Source: Saccharopolyspora hirsuta (GTDB taxonomy: Bacteria > Actinomycetota > Actinomycetes > Mycobacteriales > Pseudonocardiaceae). From it: 64,000 nt of DNA. Location of the stretch: contig NZ_VWPH01000016.1 of the NCBI RefSeq assembly GCF_008630535.1, positions 124,001-188,000 on the forward strand. The letters run 5' to 3'. The notes under the pieces are model-generated. The model was not told the DNA's origin. It did no database searches and saw only the letters and a program-made list of their open reading frames with translations. Of this stretch, positions 26,492 to 35,943 are shown one piece after another; position 1 is the stretch's first letter, and each line of letters starts with the position of its first letter. The translations under genes and the position numbers were made by a program.

Positions 26492-27507
26492 CGCAGGCAC
26501 CTCGCTTGCTCGACGGGACGCCCGACCGGCGGGCCGCCCGGGGCGGGCGCGGCGTCGGAGGACACCGAGCACAGGTAGAAGTTCAGCCACGACCCGTAGG
26601 AGGCGATCCGGCCCAGCCGCTCGTACTTGACCGGCAGGTTGTGCAGGAACCGCTCGAAGGTCGGGGTGTTGTCGGCCAGGCCCTTCGCCAGGTCCCCGAG
26701 GGCGACGATGTCCTGGCGCAGCGGCTCGCGCCCCTCGGCCAGCAGCGCGGCCGTGCTGGAGCTGAGCTCGCCCAGACCGCCGATCGCCTCGCCGATCGGC
26801 TCGGCGTCGGCCGCCAGGCCCCGCACCAGCTGCTGGGTGGTGGTCACCAGGGTGCCCAGCTGGTCGCCCTTGCCGTTGATGGTGTCCAGCACCCGGTTGA
26901 GGTTGGCCACGACCTCGCCGATCACCCGATCCCGGTCGGCCAACGCGGACGTCAGCGACGCGGTGTGCCGCAGCACGCTGTCGACGGTGCCGCCTTCGCC
27001 TTGCAGCACCTGCACGATCTCGAAGGACAGCTGGTTGACGTCCTGCGGGGACAGCGCCTGGAACAGCGGTTTGAAGCCGTTGAACATCGCGGTCAGGTCC
27101 ACCGCCGGGCGGGTGCGCTCCAGCGGGATGCGGCCGCCGGGCGGCAGGACGCCGTCCACCGGTCGCGGCCCCTGGTCCAGCGCCAGGTAGCGCTGGCCCA
27201 CCACGTTGCGGAAGCGGATCGCGGCGGTGACGTGCCGCGACAGCTGGCGGCGCGCGTCGACCGCGAAGGTGACCTCCGCGAACCGGCGGTCGGCGACCTC
27301 GACCTCGGTGACCTCGCCGATGCGCACCCCGGCCATCCGCACGTCGTCACCGGGGTTCAGCGACGTCGCGTCGGTGAACCTGGCGGTGTAGGTGGCCTGG
27401 TCGCCGATGCCGCGGTTGGCGATGGTCACCGCCAGCACCGAGGTGGCCAGCACCGTCACCACCAGGAACACCGCACCTTTGACCAGCGGTCCGAGCAGTC
27501 CTCTCAT
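26488..27507 (-). CDS. mceB: Mce family protein, MceB position
   Basis: 339 aa. Anchor GAVFLVVTVLATSVLAVTIAN, MCE domain about 38-115 (VRMAGVRIGEVTEV, then VGQRYLALDQ), helical tail with FYLCSVSSDAAP near the end. Coupled to mceA and mceC by 4-base overlaps. Subunit of the Mce lipid transporter. Confidence 0.9.
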   Translation of the reverse strand: MRGLLGPLVKGAVFLVVTVLATSVLAVTIANRGIGDQATYTARFTDATSLNPGDDVRMAGVRIGEVTEVEVADRRFAEVTFAVDARRQLSRHVTAAIRFRNVVGQRYLALDQGPRPVDGVLPPGGRIPLERTRPAVDLTAMFNGFKPLFQALSPQDVNQLSFEIVQVLQGEGGTVDSVLRHTASLTSALADRDRVIGEVVANLNRVLDTINGKGDQLGTLVTTTQQLVRGLAADAEPIGEAIGGLGELSSSTAALLAEGREPLRQDIVALGDLAKGLADNTPTFERFLHNLPVKYERLGRIASYGSWLNFYLCSVSSDAAPAPGGPPVGRPVEQARCLR

Positions 27508-28697
27508 CGCGGTCGCACCTCCGGTCCGCGCAGCAGCGGGCCGACCAGCAACGTGCCCCAGTCCGGCACGTGCGCGGGCGGGACGCCCGGCGCCACCAGA
27601 TCGGTGACGAGTCGCCGTTCCTGCGGCGAGTTCGCCGCAGGCACCCCGCCCGCGGGGCCGCTACCGGGCGGGTAGCACTCCGGGCCGCCGGCGGCGTCGT
27701 AGACCGGGTCGTCGCGGCCCGGCAGGTACTTGCCCCGGGCGGGCTGGGCGGTCAGGTTCACGTGCAGACCGGGCTCGCCGGTGCCCTTGCCGAGCACCCG
27801 CTCCATCCGCGGGGTGAAGCGGTTGACCGCGTCGAACAGGCACGGGAACTCCGGGGAGTACTCGCCGAGCAGCTCCAGAGCGGGGCGGCTGGACTCGGCG
27901 AGCCCGGTGAACTCGTCGCCGTGCTCCCGGACGAACCCGGTGAGCTCGTCGGAGGCGGCGGTGCCGTCGCGGTACAGCGCGGCCAAGTCCGCCCGCTGCT
28001 CGTCGATCGTGCGACCGGTCACCGACAGGTCGGCCAGCGCCCGCAGGATGTCGGGCGCGGCGGTGTCGTAGACACCGGACACGTCGGCCAGCGCGCTGAT
28101 GTCCGAGCGCAGCTGCGGCAGCAGCGGATTGGCCTGGTGCAGCAGGTCGTTGAGCCTGCGCACGCTGTCGCCCAGCGGTTCGCCCCGGCCGTCGAGGGCC
28201 AGCGACACCGACCCCAGGGAGGCCGCCAGCTTCTCCGGTTGCACCGCGCGCAGCAGCGGCAGCGCGTTGCTCAGCACCCGTTCCAGCTCGATGGCGTTCT
28301 CCGAGCGGTCCTGCTCGATGACGTCGCCGTCGGACAGCGGTCGGCGGGCCGGTTCGGCGGGCAGCACCAGGTCGACGTAGCGCTCGCCGAACAGGGTCTT
28401 CGGCACCAGCCGGGCGGAGACGTTGCGCGGCAGCTGGTGCAGGGTCGCCGGGTCCATCGCCAGCTCCAGCTCGGCGCCGCCGCCGCGGGTGCGCACCGCC
28501 CGGACGGTGCCGAAGGGCACGCCGCGCACCTTGACCTCGGCGTTGGGTTCCAACTGGTTGCCGATCCGGTCAGTGCGCAGCGTCACCAGGCTCACCTGGA
28601 CGAACCGCTTGTCGTAGACCGCGACCGCCAGCCACAGCACCAGCGCCATGATCACCAGCAGCGCGATTCCGGCCAGCTGCGTGCGAATCCGGCTCAT
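27504..28697 (-). CDS. mceA: Mce family protein, MceA position
   Basis: 397 aa. The ATG at 28697 overlaps the YrbEB stop and gives MSRIRTQLAGIALLVIM, a clear anchor. MCE domain about 38-115 (VRGVPFGTVRAVR, then FGERYVDLVLP), then a helical region and a long Pro/Gly-rich C-terminus. First mce subunit of the operon and the longest. Any Mtb mce number (mce1-4) cannot be assigned by eye. Confidence 0.9.
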   Translation of the reverse strand: MSRIRTQLAGIALLVIMALVLWLAVAVYDKRFVQVSLVTLRTDRIGNQLEPNAEVKVRGVPFGTVRAVRTRGGGAELELAMDPATLHQLPRNVSARLVPKTLFGERYVDLVLPAEPARRPLSDGDVIEQDRSENAIELERVLSNALPLLRAVQPEKLAASLGSVSLALDGRGEPLGDSVRRLNDLLHQANPLLPQLRSDISALADVSGVYDTAAPDILRALADLSVTGRTIDEQRADLAALYRDGTAASDELTGFVREHGDEFTGLAESSRPALELLGEYSPEFPCLFDAVNRFTPRMERVLGKGTGEPGLHVNLTAQPARGKYLPGRDDPVYDAAGGPECYPPGSGPAGGVPAANSPQERRLVTDLVAPGVPPAHVPDWGTLLVGPLLRGPEVRPR

Positions 28698-29533
28698 CCG
28701 GCCACCTTCACCGTCGTGTTCGCACCCCAGATCGCCAGGCTCAGCAGCAGATCCAGCACGCTGATGAGCACGATCGAGGTGCGCACCGCGCGGCCGACGG
28801 CCACCCCGACCCCGGCCGGGCCGCCGCGGGCGCGGTACCCGTAGAAGCAGTGCGCGAGGATCACCGCGACGCTGAAGACCAGCACCTTGCCGAACGACCA
28901 GAGCACGTCCTCGGGCGGCAGGAACAGCGAGAAGTAGTGGTCGTAGGTGCCGCCGGACTGCCCGAAGAACCACACGGTGACCTGCCGCGAGGCCACGTAG
29001 GAGGTCAGCAGGCCGATGACGTACAGCGGGACCACCGCGACGAACCCGGCCACGATCCGCGTCGTCACCAGGTACGGCAGGCTGCGCACCGCCATCACCT
29101 CCAGCGCGTCGATCTCCTCGGAGATCCGCATCGCCCCCAGCTGCGCGGTGAAACCGGCGCCGACGGTGGCCGACAGCGCCAGCCCGGCCACCAGCGGCGC
29201 GATCTCGCGGGTGTTGAAGTAGGCGGTCATGAACCCGGTGAGGGTGGAGATGCCGATCTGGTTGAGCGCGCTGAAGCCCTGCAACCCCACCGTGACGCCG
29301 GTGAACACGCACATGCCGAGGATCACGCCGATGGTGCCGCCGATGACGGCCAGCGCCCCGCTGCCGAAGGTGACCTCGGCCAGCAGCCGCACCACCTCCC
29401 GGAAGTGGCGGCGCACCGCAAGCGGCGCGGCGCTCAGCGCCCGCAGGTAGAACAGCAGCTGGTCGCCGAGTCCGAACAGGAGGTCGCCGGGCCGGCGCAG
29501 GGCGAGCCGGGCGCGCTGACGGATGGTGGTCAC
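28694..29533 (-). CDS. yrbEB: YrbE/MlaE family permease, YrbEB
   Basis: 279 aa from a GTG. Polytopic MlaE-type permease with FREVVRLLAEVTFGSGAL near the N-terminus and the conserved cytoplasmic stretch TAQLGAMRISEEIDALEVM. It forms the transmembrane channel with YrbEA, driven by an MceG-type ATPase that is not encoded in this window. It starts 3 nt after the YrbEA stop. Confidence 0.92.
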   Translation of the reverse strand: MTTIRQRARLALRRPGDLLFGLGDQLLFYLRALSAAPLAVRRHFREVVRLLAEVTFGSGALAVIGGTIGVILGMCVFTGVTVGLQGFSALNQIGISTLTGFMTAYFNTREIAPLVAGLALSATVGAGFTAQLGAMRISEEIDALEVMAVRSLPYLVTTRIVAGFVAVVPLYVIGLLTSYVASRQVTVWFFGQSGGTYDHYFSLFLPPEDVLWSFGKVLVFSVAVILAHCFYGYRARGGPAGVGVAVGRAVRTSIVLISVLDLLLSLAIWGANTTVKVAG

Positions 29534-29536
29534 GTC

Positions 29537-30322
29537 TCACGTCCCCTTCGCCGGTACGAGTTGCAGGTACAGCGCGGTGATCACGGTGTTGACGAAGAAC
29601 AGCAGCAGGAAGGTGATCACCACCGACTGGTTCACCACGTCGCCGACGCCCTTCGCCCCGCCTCGGGGATTCATGCCCCGGTAGGCGGCCACGACCCCGG
29701 CCGAGAAGCCGAACACCAGCGCCTTGAACGTCGAGACCCACAGGTCGGGCAGCTGCGCGAGCGCGTTGAAGCTGGCCAGGTAGGCGCCCGGGGTGCCGCC
29801 CTGCACGACCACGTTGAAGAAGTAGCCACCGGCCACGCCCACGACGCTGACCAGACCGTTGAGCAGCACCGCGGCCAGCATCGCCGCCAGCACCCGCGGC
29901 ACGACCAGCCGCTGCACCGGGGAGACGCCGAGCACCTCCATCGCGGCGATCTCCTCGCGGATGGTGCGCGAACCGAGGTCGGCGCAGATCGCCGAGCCGC
30001 CCGCACCGGCGACGACCAGCGTGGTGACGATCGGGCTGGCCTGCTGCACGACCGCCAGCACGCTGGCCGCGCCGTTGAACGACTTCGCGCCGATCTGGGC
30101 CGTCAACGTGCCCAGCTGCAGCGAGATCACCGCGCCGAACGGGATCGCCACCAGGATCGCCGGGGTGATGGACACGCTGGCCAGCAGCCAGAACTGCTGG
30201 ACGAACTCGCGGAACTGGAACGGTCGCCGCACCAGCAGCACCGCCACGTCCAGGCCGAGCGCGAACATGCGGCCGAACTCGCGCACCGCCGCCGTCGCGC
30301 GCGCCGCGACAACTCCGGTCAT
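29537..30322 (-). CDS. yrbEA: YrbE/MlaE family permease, YrbEA
   Basis: 261 aa. MlaE-type permease: FREFVQQFWLLASVSITPA, then SAICADLGSRTIREEIAAMEVLG, the coupling region facing the ATPase. Its start lies 6 nt after the stop of the two-domain secreted protein gene, so both are in one transcript. Pairs with YrbEB as the Mce permease. Confidence 0.92.
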   Translation of the reverse strand: MTGVVAARATAAVREFGRMFALGLDVAVLLVRRPFQFREFVQQFWLLASVSITPAILVAIPFGAVISLQLGTLTAQIGAKSFNGAASVLAVVQQASPIVTTLVVAGAGGSAICADLGSRTIREEIAAMEVLGVSPVQRLVVPRVLAAMLAAVLLNGLVSVVGVAGGYFFNVVVQGGTPGAYLASFNALAQLPDLWVSTFKALVFGFSAGVVAAYRGMNPRGGAKGVGDVVNQSVVITFLLLFFVNTVITALYLQLVPAKGT

Positions 30323-30328
30323 CGGTGA

Positions 30329-31549
30329 TCACGCCCCTTCCGGCGGGCAGTTCTGGTCCCGGAAGCAGCGCAGCACCAGGTTGGTGCGCAAGGTGTTGCC
30401 GGGTCCGGAGATCAGGCCGGTCAGCAGCGGGTCGAGGTCCTCGGTCGCGCCGCACCCGGTGAACGGGGGGATGTCGTAGGTGGTCTCGACCGGCGTCGGC
30501 GGCACGCCCTGGGGGTCGTTGCGGAAGATCAGCTTGCCCTGGATGCGGATCGCCGCCGGGCTCGCGGTCCGGCAGTCCGGCCCGACGTCCAGCGGGATGC
30601 CGTCGACGGCGACCGCGCGCAGCGCGATGGTCACCGGGATGGTGGTGTCGACCTCGCCGACGACATCACCGTCGACGAACTGGATGTTCTTGAGGTTGCC
30701 GGTGGTCCCGCCGCCCTGCACCAGTTCGACGGTGCTGGTCACCGGCGCGAAGCCGAAGGTGACGAAGTAGCCCTCTGCCGCGGGCAGCTGCACCGTCCCG
30801 GTGATCGGGTAGGGCGCCTGGAGCACCGCCCTGGCGTCGAACCGGCCCCGGCCGATCGACAGCTCCGAGCCGAGCTTGGCGATCCGGGTGACCGAGTCGT
30901 CGATCCAGTACGACACCGGCAGCCCGGCGGGCGCGGCGGGCGCGGGCAGCGGTTCGGGGTCCGCTCCCGGCCCGGCCGCGCCCGCCACCGGCACCTCGGC
31001 GAGCACTGCGGGCGCTGCGGCCCCGGGGTCGCAGGCCACGCCGGATGCCGGTTCGCGGAGGCTCAGAGCGGCGGTCACGCCGTGCAGTTCGAAGCTCACG
31101 TCACCCTGCGCGGTGACTTCGGGCGAGTCCGCGCGGGCCTCGACCCGGAGGCCGCCGACCGCGGGCAGGGCGGTCTCGGCCAGGGGCACGGGTCCGGTGG
31201 ACAGGTCGTGCACCTGACCTCCGGTGCGCGCGGCCAACCGGATGGTGACGGCGCCACCGATTCGGCTGATCCCGTTGTCCCGCAACGCGTTCACCAGTTC
31301 CGGGGCGAGCTCCAGCACGGCGGTCAGACCGGTGGCGCGCACCGGCCGCCCGCGCGGCACCGAGGTCGGGAAGGTCGCCGCCACCACCGCCGGAACCCGC
31401 TCCGCCCCGTGCGGGAAGGCGCACTCGGTCGTGGTGCCGCGCGACACCGGCTCGGCAGTCGCCACGACCCCGCTCGCACCGGCCGCGGTCACGATGGCGG
31501 CGGTGGCGAAGGCGGCGGCGCGCGGCACGACCGAACTCGGAGTCCACAT
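30329..31549 (-). CDS. Two-domain secreted envelope protein (DUF6801-like N-domain), first gene of the mce operon
   Basis: 406 aa with a signal peptide (cleavage near VATA). The N-terminal domain (about 40-190, starting ECAFPHGAERV) resembles the 211-aa protein at 36558-37193. The C-terminal domain (about 225-400, with PLDVGPDCRTASP and a late GCGATEDLDPLLTGLI) resembles the 204-aa protein at 37321-37935 (GGGPDC, SEGCGPLTGLI). It is thus a natural fusion of two proteins encoded separately 5 kb away. Position 6 nt ahead of yrbEA ties it to Mce function, perhaps as an extracytoplasmic partner. Function is unknown. Confidence 0.75.
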   Translation of the reverse strand: MWTPSSVVPRAAAFATAAIVTAAGASGVVATAEPVSRGTTTECAFPHGAERVPAVVAATFPTSVPRGRPVRATGLTAVLELAPELVNALRDNGISRIGGAVTIRLAARTGGQVHDLSTGPVPLAETALPAVGGLRVEARADSPEVTAQGDVSFELHGVTAALSLREPASGVACDPGAAAPAVLAEVPVAGAAGPGADPEPLPAPAAPAGLPVSYWIDDSVTRIAKLGSELSIGRGRFDARAVLQAPYPITGTVQLPAAEGYFVTFGFAPVTSTVELVQGGGTTGNLKNIQFVDGDVVGEVDTTIPVTIALRAVAVDGIPLDVGPDCRTASPAAIRIQGKLIFRNDPQGVPPTPVETTYDIPPFTGCGATEDLDPLLTGLISGPGNTLRTNLVLRCFRDQNCPPEGA

Positions 31550-31999
31550 CAGACCGAATGTCCCCTCGACGGGAGAGTTCCTGAATTCGCCGCGGTTTTC
31601 CGACGGCGCGACGGGACGTTACCGACCTCTCGAGAACGGCGACAAGGAGGAATCCGCCCCGCTGCGGGGATTTGTCATCCGCATGACTGCCCGCACCGGG
31701 ACGGCACGTTCGCGGAGCACAACTCCGCCTCCGCACCGCACCGGTTCGCGCACCCCGGTGCTAAGAACCCGTCGGCGAACTGCGACGCGGATGACTAGTA
31801 CCGGCATCGCCCGCTCCGCAACACTGCCCGGGGCAGCAGCGAACCTCCCCTCATCGCCCGGTGGCCGCGAGAAGGCGCCCGGCACCGATCGGAAGGCATC
31901 GCCTGCGCCGCAATGCCACCGAGCCCGTTCCCCCGGGGCACCGCCGCGCAAGCCGAGTCGGAACGAGCTCACCGGAACCGCGGACCGAAGGAGTCGAAC
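31550..31999. other. Divergent intergenic region between mce operon and second lipase
   Basis: 450 bases without a convincing gene. It must hold the mce operon promoter (minus strand) and the lipase promoter (plus strand). A possible minus-strand TTGTCG-N18-TAACGT pair lies at 31616-31645 but is weak. A GAAGGAGTCGA site precedes the lipase ATG at 32000. Confidence 0.35.
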
Positions 32000-33271
32000 A
32001 TGCGGCGGGTTCTCGCAGCTGCGGCAGCACTGGCCATCCTCTGCGGTGCGGAGACGCCCGCGCTGGCCGGTGCTCCGCCGCGCGCTGGCGCACCCTGTTC
32101 AGCCACCGACGAGGAGATCTACGCGCCTCCGGCGCAGCTTCCGGGCCGACCGGGCGACGTGCTCGCCTGCACCCCGGCGCAGTTCCCGAAGATCCCAGGC
32201 GAGATACCGATGCGCGCCTGGAAGGTGCAGTACCAGTCGACCGACGTGCGCGGAGCCCCGGTCGCGGTGTCGGGCATGGTCGCCGTCCCGGAAGCCGCCT
32301 GGCCCGGCCCCGGGCCTCGCCCGGTGGTGGCGTTCAACCCCGGAACCGTCGGGCTGGGTCCGCAGTGCGCGTACTCCAAGCAGATGTCGGGGGCCTACGA
32401 CGACGCCTACGAGCTCGACCAGCTGGCCGCCGCCCTCCAGGCCGGATACGCCGTGGTGGCCACGGACGGGGTCGGCTACCTCGACGGCCAGCAGCACACC
32501 TACATGGTCGGGCACAACGCCGGGCACGCCCTGCTCGACTCGCTGCGAGCCGCTTCGCGGCTGCCCGGATCCGGCATCGACCCAGCAGCGCCCGCGGCGT
32601 TGTGGGGTTACTCGGAGGGCGGCCAGGCGGCGTTGTGGGCGACCCAGCTCGCCGCGTCCTACGCACCGGAACTCCCGCTGGTCGGCACCGCCGCGGGCGG
32701 GGTTCCCGGCGACCTGCGCATGGTCGGCAACGAGCTCAACGGCAGCCGGTTCGCCGGGTTCGCCGCCGCCGCGCTGGTCGGGTTCCACGCCGGGTACCCC
32801 GAGATGCCGTTCGACGAGCTGCTCAACGACGACGGCCGGGAGGCGGTGGCCAGGCTCGGCGCCAGCTGCCTGGTGGACACCATCTTCGGCTTCTCCGGCG
32901 AACGCGTGGAGGACTACACGCTGGACGGGCTCACCATCGACGAGATCTACGCCCTGCCCGGACCGGACGGCACCACCTGGGGACAGCTGGCCGACCGGCA
33001 CCGGCTCGGCGACGGCATCGGCACGCCGGGATCCGGTGCGCGCTACGAGATCGCGATCCCGGTCATGCAGTACCGGGGCGCCGACGAGCAGATCATCCCG
33101 GTGCTGACCGAGGAGCGGACCCGCGACGCCTACTGCCGCGCGGGGGTGCCGACCCGGTGGAAGCCCGACGTCGACGGCGACCACCTGATCGCCGCCAAGG
33201 CCGCGATCCCCGACGTGCTGGCGTTCTTCGCCGACCGGTTCGCCGCGAAGCCACCCGCTGACGACTGCTGA
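32000..33271 (+). CDS. Secreted lipase, LIP family (paralogue of the 1428 gene)
   Basis: 423 aa. The ATG at 32000 gives a short signal peptide (MRRVLAAAAALAILCGAETPALA). The body matches the lipase at 1428-2657 in layout: YAPPAQLPGRPGDVL, a central GYSEGG nucleophile elbow (Ser205), an Asp near RGADEQIIP, and His in DGDHLI. Extra Cys pairs are present (ACTPAQ, QCAY, ADDC). It likely releases fatty acids outside the cell, next to the Mce importer and a PucR-type regulator. Confidence 0.85.
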   Translation: MRRVLAAAAALAILCGAETPALAGAPPRAGAPCSATDEEIYAPPAQLPGRPGDVLACTPAQFPKIPGEIPMRAWKVQYQSTDVRGAPVAVSGMVAVPEAAWPGPGPRPVVAFNPGTVGLGPQCAYSKQMSGAYDDAYELDQLAAALQAGYAVVATDGVGYLDGQQHTYMVGHNAGHALLDSLRAASRLPGSGIDPAAPAALWGYSEGGQAALWATQLAASYAPELPLVGTAAGGVPGDLRMVGNELNGSRFAGFAAAALVGFHAGYPEMPFDELLNDDGREAVARLGASCLVDTIFGFSGERVEDYTLDGLTIDEIYALPGPDGTTWGQLADRHRLGDGIGTPGSGARYEIAIPVMQYRGADEQIIPVLTEERTRDAYCRAGVPTRWKPDVDGDHLIAAKAAIPDVLAFFADRFAAKPPADDC

Positions 33272-33276
33272 GCGGA

Positions 33277-33301
33277 CCGGGGAGCCGCCCGGGTTCCCCG
33301 G
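33277..33301 (+). terminator. Hairpin after second lipase
   Basis: CCGGGGA and TCCCCGG form a 7-bp stem around an 11-nt loop, 6 nt after the lipase stop and 28 nt before the next gene. No U-tract is seen, so its strength is uncertain. Confidence 0.45.
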
Positions 33302-33329
33302 CCCCGATCGACCCGCTGGTGGTGATCGC

Positions 33330-34559
33330 GTGCTCGACCCGCCGTCCTCGACGCCCGTCGGCTACGACTCGCTGACCGCGCCGGCCCACGCCGACGCCGG
33401 CCGGGCTCGGCGGTTGTGGGAACTGCTGCCCAGCGGCCTGGCCGGGGTGTTCCGGCCCAAGGTCGCCGACGTCACCGGCGAGGTGGTGCGCGAGATCCAG
33501 CAGTCGTTGCCGGAGTACACCGGTCGGCTGGAGGGCGAGTTCGGCAGCACCGTCGCGCTCGGCGTGCAGCAGGCCATCCACCACTTCCTGGACCGGCTGG
33601 GCAACCCGGCCCAGGGCCACGAGGACCGCAGCCGGGTGTTCTACCAGCTCGGCAGGCACGAGATGCAGCAGGGCCGCAGCCTGGACATGCTGCAGCGGGC
33701 CTACCGGGTCGGTGCTCGGATCGCCTGGCGGCGCACCTCGTCGGTCGGCATCCGGGCAGGCATCCCGGTCAGCACCCTGTGCCTGCTCGCCGAGGCGATC
33801 TTCGCCTACATCGACGAGCTCTCGGCGCTGTCGATAGCGGGTTACACCGCCGCGCAGGCCGAAGCCACCGGGACGCTGCAACGCAGGCGGCGCCGACTGC
33901 TCGACCTGATCCTCGCCAGCCCGCCCAGCGCACCGCACGTGCTGGCCGAGTGCGCCGAGAGCGCGCGCTGGCCGCTGCCGGACCGGGTGGTGGCGGTGGC
34001 GCTGGAACCGGTGGAGGACGACGCGGCGGTCCCCGCACTCGGTGACGGGGTGCTGGTGAACTTCGAGGACGCGGCCCCGTGCCTGGTCGCACCGCACCGC
34101 AGTCCCGTGCTCGCGCAAGGGGTTCCGGGGTGGCACGCCGCGGTCGGACCGGCGACGCAGATCCGCCACGCCTCCGACTCGCTGCGCTGCGCGCGGCGCG
34201 CGTTGGACCTGGCCCGCCACGGCGTGCTGCCCTCGGCACCGGTGCTGCACTGCGACCAGCACCTGCTCGAACTGTGCCTGTTCGACGATCCGCTCCTGCT
34301 CGGCGAACTGGTCTCGGCGACCCTGGCACCGCTGGCACCGCTGGCGGCCAAGCAGCAGCGCAAGTTGTCGGAAACGTTGCTGGTGTGGCTGGAAGCGCGC
34401 GGGAACGTCCGCGAAGTCGCGCAGCGGTTGTCGCTGCACCCGCAGACCGTGCGCTCGCGGCTCCAGCAGCTGGAGGACTTGTTCGGTCCCCGGCTGCAAG
34501 ATCCGCTGCACCGCTTCGACCTGATGCTCGCCCTGCGCGCGCGACGATCGACCGACTAG
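33330..34559 (+). CDS. PucR-type transcriptional regulator
   Basis: 409 aa from a GTG. N-terminal helical region (ARRLWELLPSGLAGVFRP, later DMLQRAYRVGARIAWRR and IDELSALSIAGY) and a C-terminal PucR helix-turn-helix (ETLLVWLEARGNVREVAQRLSLHPQTVRSRLQ shows the pattern). Closely similar to the regulator at 34624-35943, with which it is convergent, so the two look like a diverged duplicate. It may control the lipase just upstream on the same strand. Confidence 0.85.
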   Translation: MLDPPSSTPVGYDSLTAPAHADAGRARRLWELLPSGLAGVFRPKVADVTGEVVREIQQSLPEYTGRLEGEFGSTVALGVQQAIHHFLDRLGNPAQGHEDRSRVFYQLGRHEMQQGRSLDMLQRAYRVGARIAWRRTSSVGIRAGIPVSTLCLLAEAIFAYIDELSALSIAGYTAAQAEATGTLQRRRRRLLDLILASPPSAPHVLAECAESARWPLPDRVVAVALEPVEDDAAVPALGDGVLVNFEDAAPCLVAPHRSPVLAQGVPGWHAAVGPATQIRHASDSLRCARRALDLARHGVLPSAPVLHCDQHLLELCLFDDPLLLGELVSATLAPLAPLAAKQQRKLSETLLVWLEARGNVREVAQRLSLHPQTVRSRLQQLEDLFGPRLQDPLHRFDLMLALRARRSTD

Positions 34560-34623
34560 CGCCGCATCGCGTTCCGCACCAACGGGTTTCCGGCGGCCCC
34601 CACCGGAGCCAGGCGTTTCCGGG

Positions 34624-35943
34624 TCACCGGTTCAGCAGGCGTTCGGCGCGCAGCGACACCTCCAGGCTGAGGCGCTCATCAGGGTCGTTGAGGCGGTCGC
34701 CGAAAAGGCGCTCCAGCTGGTGCATCCGGTAGCGGATCGTCTGCGGGTGCACGCCGAGGCGTTCGGCGAGCTCCGGCGCGCTGCCCCGGGACTGCAACCA
34801 GGCGAGCAGCGTCTCGGTCAGCCGCGCTCGCTGCTTGACGGTCAGGCCGTCGAGCGGCGCGAGACTGCGCGCGCTGAGCTCGCGGATCAGGAACTCGTCG
34901 TTGAGCAGCCACAGCGTCGTGAGGTGGTCGGTGCAGCAGGTGACCGGCGCGCTGGGCAGGATCCCGCGCTGCACGAGCCCGATGACCCGGCGCGCCCAAC
35001 GCAACGACAGGGCAGCCTCGCTGAGGCGCACGTGCGGGCCGATCGCCGCGCGCCAGCCGCGCAGTCCGCTCTCCAGCGCGGCAACGTCGGTGATCTGCCC
35101 GGCGACGAGCAGGCACGGCTCGGCCCCTTCGAGGTCGACGAGCACGTCCGCGTCGATCGAGGGCGTGCTGCGCGCGTGCTGGTCGGCGATCGGTTCCAGC
35201 GCGATCATCGTGACCCACTCCGGCAGCTTCCAGCGGGCGTTGTTGGCCAGGTCGGCCAGCGTCTGCGGGGATGCGGGAGGATCGGCCAGGATCAGCTCCA
35301 GCAGCCGCCGGCGGCGCCGCGCCATGGTGCCCGCAGCGCGCTCCTGCGCCTCGGCGTAGCCCTCTATCGACAGCGCGGAGAGCTCGTCGACGTAGGCGAA
35401 GATCGCCTCCGCGCAGGAGCACAGCACCTCGACCGGTGCTCCGTGCCGCTGGCCGAACTCCGCGATGTGGCGCCACGCGACCCGCCCGCCGACGCGGTAG
35501 GCGGTCTGCAGGCAGTCCAGGCTGCGTCCTTCGTGGAACTCCAGCTTGCCGCGCAGCCGGAAGACCTCCCGCCAATCCTCGTGCGAGCGGACGTCGTCGC
35601 GGATGTTCGACAGCGGGTAGAGGATCGCCTGCTCGATGGCCTGCGTGAAGTAGACGCCGAAAGCGCTGTTGAGCGGCTGGGCGTAGGCCGGGACCACCTG
35701 CTGGATCTCGCGCACCATGGCCTTGGCGAGCCTGCCGACGTAAGGCCGGAACCGCTCGGCGTACTCCTTGGGCAGCACCGACCAGAGCCTCCTGGCGCGA
35801 CCGACCGCGCTCTGCTCGCCTTCGATGGCGGTGCGCACCTGCGGTGCGCCCCGGGGTGGATCGCCGCGCCGGACGCGCGGTGTCCGATCTCGGCTCGCGC
35901 GCGGGCTGAACCGGGTGTCGCTGGTACCGACGTCGAACGTCAT
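34624..35943 (-). CDS. PucR-type transcriptional regulator
   Basis: 439 aa, with a disordered N-terminal extension of about 45 residues before the shared domain (ARRLWSVLPKEYAERFRP; CLQTAYRVGGRVAWRH; VDELSALSIEGYAEAQ). The C-terminal HTH carries LGVHPQTIRYRMHQLERLF. Paralogue of 33330-34559 and, more distantly, of 17526-18704. It is divergent from the secreted proteins at 36558 and 37321, separated by a long AT-richer gap, and may regulate them. Confidence 0.85.
   Translation of the reverse strand: MTFDVGTSDTRFSPRASRDRTPRVRRGDPPRGAPQVRTAIEGEQSAVGRARRLWSVLPKEYAERFRPYVGRLAKAMVREIQQVVPAYAQPLNSAFGVYFTQAIEQAILYPLSNIRDDVRSHEDWREVFRLRGKLEFHEGRSLDCLQTAYRVGGRVAWRHIAEFGQRHGAPVEVLCSCAEAIFAYVDELSALSIEGYAEAQERAAGTMARRRRRLLELILADPPASPQTLADLANNARWKLPEWVTMIALEPIADQHARSTPSIDADVLVDLEGAEPCLLVAGQITDVAALESGLRGWRAAIGPHVRLSEAALSLRWARRVIGLVQRGILPSAPVTCCTDHLTTLWLLNDEFLIRELSARSLAPLDGLTVKQRARLTETLLAWLQSRGSAPELAERLGVHPQTIRYRMHQLERLFGDRLNDPDERLSLEVSLRAERLLNR

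Noticed and set aside
31616..31645. TTGTCG-N18-TAACGT as the mce operon promoter
   Set aside because: Both boxes and the spacing deviate from consensus; such matches are expected by chance in a 450-base gap.
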